8,291 nucleotides of DNA. Source: JAHIEZ01 sp964598275 (GTDB lineage Bacteria > Patescibacteriota > Microgenomatia > UBA12405). Below the pieces are notes generated by a model. It was given only the letters and a program-made list of their open reading frames with translations. It had not been told where the DNA came from and did no database searches. Shown here one piece after another: positions 5,315 to 8,291 of this stretch; positions within the stretch are counted from its first letter, which is position 1; every line of letters starts with the position of its first letter. The stretch covers positions 1 through 8,291 of the forward strand of contig CAZRAZ010000031.1 of NCBI GenBank assembly GCA_964598275.1. The letters run 5' to 3'. The position numbers and the translations under genes are program-made.

Positions 5315-6181
5315 ATGTTCAACCTATCTATCTCCCCAGCCCAAATCGACATTGTCACCAAACCCGGCTCTAGTCTCACCCAAGCCTACCAAATCACCAA
5401 CAACTCCGATCAAACCCTATTTTTAACCACCTCAATTGAACCTTGGCTTCCCACTGATGCCACCGGCTCCCTTACTTACCAAAACGTTGTCGCCAATCCC
5501 CATCTCCACTTTTCTTTAAGCAACAGCGACCTTTCCCTTGGCCAAAACTTAAAATTGTCTCCCGGACAATCCCGTCAGCTGGTTTTAAAGATCAAATCCG
5601 ACCTCACCACTCCTCTTGCCGATTCTTACTACACTTTTTTTATTTCCCAATCCCCCTCTGCCACTCTAAATCAGCAAAACCCTATCACCCAGGCCAAAAT
5701 CGGCTCCCACATCCTCATTTCCACCTCCGACAAAGAAGTTTCAGAAACTACCAGCTCTATCTCCCGCTTTGCCATCACTCCCCGCTTTAAAGATTCTTTC
5801 TTTTCTCACCTTAACTTCTCCGCTCAAGTCAACAATCTTTCTGCCCATTATTTTCTCACCCAAGGCCAGTTGACCATCAGCAAAGACAGCCAAGAAATAA
5901 AAAAGTTCGACCTCTTCCCTCATCATGTTCTGGCCCATCATTCCCGCCAAATGGCCTGCACTCTTTATTTTGATCAACAAAAATTACCCCCGCAGGCTGC
6001 CACCTGCGCTCTCAAGGCTCCCCTCTGGCCAGGTCTTTACACCGCCACTATTAGTTTGGAAAACAGCTCCCAATCTTTAAGTTTCTACGTCTTTCCCTAT
6101 TCTCTTTTTGCCTTTCTCTTCACCCTTGCCCTTCTTTTTATTGCTTTCAAAAAAAGGAAACACCGCCCTCCCCGTTCTTAA
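5315..6181 (+). CDS. DUF916/WxLIP-like surface protein with C-terminal membrane anchor
   Basis: A 288-residue protein. Residues 1-125 look like an immunoglobulin-like DUF916 domain (LSISPAQIDIVTKPGSSLTQ, then YQITNNSDQTLFL and LSPGQSRQLVLKI). Residues about 140-245 form a second beta-rich region in the position of DUF3324. A single transmembrane helix (SLFAFLFTLALLFIAF, about 262-277) is followed by a short basic tail (KKRKHRPPRS). This is the architecture of WxL-interacting proteins, which bind peptidoglycan and partner WxL proteins. Oddly, no signal peptide is present: the protein begins at the domain itself, and an in-frame TAA (5309-5311) lies just before the ATG, so the start cannot be extended. 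The inverted-repeat element directly upstream may have replaced the original 5' end. It has no clear Shine-Dalgarno. Confidence 0.75.
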   Translation: MFNLSISPAQIDIVTKPGSSLTQAYQITNNSDQTLFLTTSIEPWLPTDATGSLTYQNVVANPHLHFSLSNSDLSLGQNLKLSPGQSRQLVLKIKSDLTTPLADSYYTFFISQSPSATLNQQNPITQAKIGSHILISTSDKEVSETTSSISRFAITPRFKDSFFSHLNFSAQVNNLSAHYFLTQGQLTISKDSQEIKKFDLFPHHVLAHHSRQMACTLYFDQQKLPPQAATCALKAPLWPGLYTATISLENSSQSLSFYVFPYSLFAFLFTLALLFIAFKKRKHRPPRS

Positions 6182-6281
6182 TCCTTCAACCAAAATCTCC
6201 TTCATTTTTGTATTTTAAATCCATTTGCAGCAGCAGTCAGTCTAGTTTCATATTTATATTTTTTTATTTCCCCAAGGCCCC

Positions 6282-6328
6282 GGGGGTGCTGGCTCTTGGC
6301 CAACATTTGTGTTCCATCCAGCACCCCC
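6282..6328. repeat. Strong GC-rich hairpin at the 3' side of the GC-rich gene
   Basis: GGGGGTGCTGG (6282-6292) and CCAGCACCCCC (6318-6328) form a perfect 11-bp stem around a 25-base loop that itself contains TTGGCCAA. It lies 11 bases past the stop of the minus-strand gene at 6340. A T-run lies only on the wrong side for either direction (minus-strand transcripts meet A-rich sequence), so it is not a canonical rho-independent terminator. It may still stabilise the mRNA 3' end, or mark the boundary of an inserted segment. The rest of the 6182-6339 spacer shows nothing else. Confidence 0.65.
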
Positions 6329-6339
6329 TGCGAGAAACC

Positions 6340-7017
6340 TCAGCGATAGTACCAAAGGGTAAGCGTTACCGCCCCCTGGCCCCACGCAGGGTTGGCCTCA
6401 CCCGGTACTTTGATGCGCTGATGGCGACCAGCATCGACAATCCCCACACCAAGCGAGAAGTCTTCTATCTCCCTGTCGCTGAACAGTGACCAGAAGGCTT
6501 CAGGGATCAGGGTGAATCGAGCGTATCCCTCGCCCGGACCGACACGCGTGACCAGACCGCCACACTCACCCACCTCGCAGGTGATCCAGTACGGCATGAA
6601 TTCCAGATACCGAAGGCTGAGCCAGAACGTCTCGTCGGCAAAACGCGGCTCAGAAACCCATGTCTGCACCTGAAAGATAGCATACCCCAATTGGTACTCC
6701 AGCCCATCGCGGATCATGGTCCCCGGCCGATCCGGAATCCCCGCGAATCCGTACCGCGCGTTCACCACATATCCGTCCTGATAGCCGTAATACCATTCAT
6801 TGCGCGGTCCAGGGCCACTCAGACCGATCCAGTATTGGTCCCACGTTGGCACATACCGATAGTCCCACGACCACCGGGGGAACACCTGCTCCGCCGCCGT
6901 AGCCTGGTAGACCATCGAAATCACCCTCGGCTCTTCCGCCACCGCCACCACTGGGCTGGTAGTCAACATTCCCACCAGCAAAAAAACAGCCACCGCTACG
7001 ATCCGAAAGGTACGCAT
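6340..7017 (-). CDS. Secreted aromatic-rich protein of unknown function, probably acquired
   Basis: A 225-residue protein. A clear signal peptide (MRTFRIVAVAVFLLVGMLTT...VVAVA, cleavage near 27) precedes a soluble, Trp/Tyr-rich mature part (for example FPRWSWDYRYVPTWDQYW, 46-63) that ends in LWYYR. One Cys pair (147 and 152) could form a disulfide. I recognise no family. A longer frame begins at 7056, but I choose the ATG at 7017 because GGAGG lies 6 bases upstream and the signal peptide then starts properly. The gene is far richer in GC than its neighbours, lacks their strong C-over-G strand bias, and has the only canonical Shine-Dalgarno seen here, so recent transfer is likely. Its stop is TGA. 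Neighbouring DNA on both sides carries long inverted repeats (6282-6328, 7057-7106). Confidence 0.75.
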   Translation of the reverse strand: MRTFRIVAVAVFLLVGMLTTSPVVAVAEEPRVISMVYQATAAEQVFPRWSWDYRYVPTWDQYWIGLSGPGPRNEWYYGYQDGYVVNARYGFAGIPDRPGTMIRDGLEYQLGYAIFQVQTWVSEPRFADETFWLSLRYLEFMPYWITCEVGECGGLVTRVGPGEGYARFTLIPEAFWSLFSDREIEDFSLGVGIVDAGRHQRIKVPGEANPAWGQGAVTLTLWYYR

Positions 7018-7023
7018 CTCAAA

Positions 7024-7028
7024 CCTCC
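7024..7028 (-). promoter_or_regulatory. Canonical Shine-Dalgarno that decides the start at 7017
   Basis: The minus strand reads AGGTGGAGGTTTGAG before the ATG. GGAGG (7028-7024) is 6 bases from the start codon, which is optimal spacing. No other gene in the window has such a site, and several appear leaderless. Confidence 0.75.
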
Positions 7029-7056
7029 ACCTAACAAACTTGGAAACTTCATACAA

Positions 7057-7106
7057 GTCTCCCGATTTAAATATATTAATCTCTTAATAAACTTAAATCG
7101 GGAGAC
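7057..7106. repeat. Long inverted repeat upstream of the GC-rich gene
   Basis: GTCTCCCGATTTAA (7057-7070) and TTAAATCGGGAGAC (7093-7106) are a perfect 14-bp inverted repeat around a 22-base AT-rich loop, in which ATTAA/TTAAT can pair further. On the minus strand it lies 40 bases before the ATG of the gene at 7017, with a possible -10 (TATATT) inside the loop. It could be an operator or the edge of the acquired segment. No T-run supports a terminator. Confidence 0.75.
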
Positions 7107-7302
7107 CATTTATATTACTGACTGCTACTGCTTATATTGTTCAAAGAAAAATAAACAGGTCATCAATCTGCATTTAGATTTATTCCTTATATTTCTCTTT
7201 CAATTCAAGCAGTTGCTTGAATTATTAAAGAACATATCATTATACCATAATATTATAGGTATACTAACTATTACCAAACCCTTCGCCCACCATATTTATC
7301 TC
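7107..7302. other. AT-rich gene-free stretch with two dyads
   Basis: I see no convincing gene between 7018 and 7405. Besides the inverted repeat at 7057-7106 and the hairpin element at 7303-7383, it holds AATTCAAGCA-GT-TGCTTGAATT (7202-7223), a perfect 10-bp inverted repeat. It also holds TATACC-ATAATATTAT-A-GGTATA (7241-7263), a near-perfect dyad with one extra base. These look like protein-binding dyads or small hairpins, and no assignment is possible. It separates the two minus-strand genes at 7017 and 8170. Confidence 0.5.
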
Positions 7303-7383
7303 TTTTCCCTCTTTCCTCTCCCTGTCCGCCTGCCTGTCAGCCTCTGGCTGATGGTGGAAAAGAGGGAACACAAGGGTGATTTG
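7303..7383. repeat. Hairpin-and-direct-repeat element, left copy with inserted loop
   Basis: TTTTCCCTCTTT (7303-7314) faces AAAAGAGGGAA (7358-7368), and the 25 bases 7359-7383 (AAAGAGGGAACACAAGGG to GATTTG) are identical to 8221-8245. Here the loop is about 43 bases and contains CAGCC-TCT-GGCTG plus CCTGCCTG, which resembles the palindromes at 162-181. In the right copy the loop is only 4 bases. It lies just downstream of the methyltransferase-like gene. Confidence 0.75.
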
Positions 7384-7405
7384 ACTTCCTTTATCAAAAA
7401 GAAAT

Positions 7406-8170
7406 TCAGGACAAAATAAGCCTGTCCGGAGCCCCTCTTTCCTTTTTCAATCCAAATACTGCCACGTTGTCAATTCGTAAAGGTACCTTTCCTACCCACA
7501 CCTCTGCCTTAATCCCCCTGGTTTGGCTCAACCTTCCCATCGACACTCTTACCCTTTCCTCCATTGACGGATGAAATTGACTCACCATTATTCCCTCCTC
7601 TGCCAATCTACTATAAGCCCGACTCAACACAGCTCCATACAATCCCTCATTTTCCGGAATATTTCTCAATCCACCCTCTGGTCTGCAAGTTATTAAATCA
7701 AAACCCCTCGCCTGTCTTTCTCTTAAATAATCTTCAATCCTTTTCCAAGATTTTGAAGACATTACACTACCAATCAAAAGTCCCCTTTCCCCTTGGCGAT
7801 CTTCTCTTTTTTCTTTTCTACTTCTCCTGTCAGTTAAAGCCAAAGACAATCCGGGAACATCGAGACTTCTGGCAAATGCTCCATAACTCATTAAATCCAA
7901 CACCAAGGGCTTTCTTCCTTCCCTATTTTGAAAATTTTCTGTCCATTTTTTAATATAATCATAATAATCATCTCTGTCGTCCTCATTTCCCGGCCACACT
8001 TGTCTAAAACAATCCGCATAAACGGCAGAGCCAGACCTGCTTTCGTCCCACAAATCACCATATCTTTTCTCTCTCGCTTTTCTTCGATCATCAAAAGGTC
8101 TTGTCTCCTGCACTCCTCGAGCCCGTAAAATATCCCGCATCACCCTTTGACCTTCAATTCCATCTGCCAT
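7406..8170 (-). CDS. Methyltransferase-like protein (class I SAM fold, degenerate motif I)
   Basis: A 254-residue soluble protein. A charged N-terminal region (1-85; RDDYYDYIKKW at 66-76) precedes a Rossmann-like core: VLDLMSYGAFARSL (90-103, motif I position), LSLALTD (108-114, acidic end of strand 2), LLIGSVMSSKSWKRI (131-145, like the G-D-I-x-x-x-x-x-W pattern of some methyltransferases), FDLITCRPEGGL (157-168, motif IV position) and LAEEGIMVSQFHPS (189-202). The usual glycine-rich GxGxG of motif I is replaced by MSYGAFA, so SAM binding is uncertain and the substrate unknown. The start is at 8170, 8 bases after an extended -10 (TGA-TATAAA), and no Shine-Dalgarno is seen. The gene is bracketed by two copies of a 25-bp direct repeat (7359-7383, 8221-8245). 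Confidence 0.75.
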   Translation of the reverse strand: MADGIEGQRVMRDILRARGVQETRPFDDRRKAREKRYGDLWDESRSGSAVYADCFRQVWPGNEDDRDDYYDYIKKWTENFQNREGRKPLVLDLMSYGAFARSLDVPGLSLALTDRRSRKEKREDRQGERGLLIGSVMSSKSWKRIEDYLRERQARGFDLITCRPEGGLRNIPENEGLYGAVLSRAYSRLAEEGIMVSQFHPSMEERVRVSMGRLSQTRGIKAEVWVGKVPLRIDNVAVFGLKKERGAPDRLILS

Positions 8171-8178
8171 ACGTCTAT

Positions 8179-8187
8179 TTTATATCA
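8179..8187 (-). promoter_or_regulatory. Extended -10 promoter of the methyltransferase-like gene
   Basis: The minus strand reads TGA-TATAAA (8187-8179), then 8 bases, then the ATG (8170). This is the same layout as comEA, and no -35 match is evident. It predicts a transcript starting at most a few bases before the ATG. Confidence 0.55.
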
Positions 8188-8204
8188 CATTCCCCTTTTT
8201 TGCC

Positions 8205-8245
8205 TTTTCCCTCTTTTCTCAAAGAGGGAACACAAGGGTGATTTG
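8205..8245. repeat. Hairpin-and-direct-repeat element, right copy
   Basis: On the minus strand CCCTCTTT-GAGA-AAAGAGGG is a perfect 8-bp stem with a GNRA-type tetraloop. The 25 bases 8221-8245 are identical to 7359-7383. It lies about 20 bases upstream of the -10 box of the gene at 8170. The left copy sits beyond the gene's 3' end in the same orientation. Confidence 0.75.
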
Positions 8246-8254
8246 TCCTTCCCC

Positions 8255-8283
8255 TTGACATTTCCCATCAAAAACGTTTTACT
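8255..8283 (+). promoter_or_regulatory. Possible plus-strand promoter pointing out of the window
   Basis: A perfect TTGACA (8255-8260) is followed after 17 bases by TTTACT (8278-8283), a 4/6 match to TATAAT. It would drive a gene beyond the right edge. This is the only clear -35 box found in the window. Confidence 0.35.
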
Positions 8284-8291
8284 TATCTATT

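Noticed and set aside
6282..6328. Rho-independent terminator
   Set aside because: The stem is strong, but no T-run follows it in either direction; the T-run precedes it on the + strand.
7018..7056. Upstream ATG (7056) for the GC-rich secreted protein
   Set aside because: The downstream ATG at 7017 has a perfectly spaced GGAGG and gives a standard signal peptide. The extension would put 13 charged and aromatic residues before it.
6282..7106. Integron-type gene cassette (attC) around the GC-rich gene
   Set aside because: The flanking inverted repeats do not carry recognisable GTTRRRY/RYYYAAC core sites, and the two differ from each other.
6691..7419. Plus-strand 242-residue open frame
   Set aside because: It is partly antisense to the signal-peptide gene and partly in the AT-rich spacer. 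Composition shifts halfway along, and no motif is seen.
1..8291. Alternative genetic code with TGA as glycine
   Set aside because: comEA, the comEC membrane gene and both right-hand minus genes end naturally at TGA, and no gene needs TGA read-through.

Overview
The window looks like a chromosomal segment of a Patescibacteria (Candidate Phyla Radiation) genome, probably from the Microgenomates side. This is an inference from gene content and style: short, tightly packed genes, a comEA-comEC competence locus with comEC split in two, starts without Shine-Dalgarno sites, a secreted protein type common in these bacteria, and many short palindromic elements inserted between and inside genes. The standard genetic code suffices, since TGA is used as a stop.

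Layout. At the left edge (1-99, minus) is the 5' part of an unrecognised gene, followed by a 140-base spacer made mostly of palindromic repeats. Next, on the minus strand, is the competence cluster: comEA (2595-2020), the membrane channel part of ComEC (1979-1128), and the metallo-beta-lactamase-like part of ComEC as a separate gene (1131-241) joined to it by a 4-base GTGA overlap. These would take transforming DNA across the membrane. Divergent from comEA, a tight plus-strand group runs from 2636 to 5155: a protein with a PD-(D/E)XK nuclease-like motif, a 65-residue helical protein, a six-helix membrane protein with a degenerate histidine-kinase dimerisation segment, and a secreted WxL-like surface protein. 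After a 159-base spacer holding a large inverted repeat comes a DUF916/WxLIP-like membrane-anchored protein (5315-6181). The last two resemble the WxL-plus-interacting-protein pairs of Gram-positive cell-surface clusters.

From about 6270 to 7020 the composition changes sharply. A GC-rich secreted, aromatic-rich protein of unknown function (7017-6340, minus) has a canonical Shine-Dalgarno, unlike its neighbours, and lacks the strong C-over-G bias that the + strand shows elsewhere. A gene-free AT-rich stretch follows (7018-7405) with several dyads. A methyltransferase-like gene (8170-7406, minus) is then bracketed by two copies of a 25-bp direct repeat, each part of a hairpin element.

The two most striking themes are these. 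First, there is a population of palindromic elements: two lie in-frame inside comEC, one in the signal-peptide region of the surface protein, and one pair of copies differs by a clean 20-bp palindrome insertion. Second, three minus-strand genes share an extended -10 box (TGnTATAAT-like) only 5-8 bases before the ATG, which predicts leaderless mRNAs.
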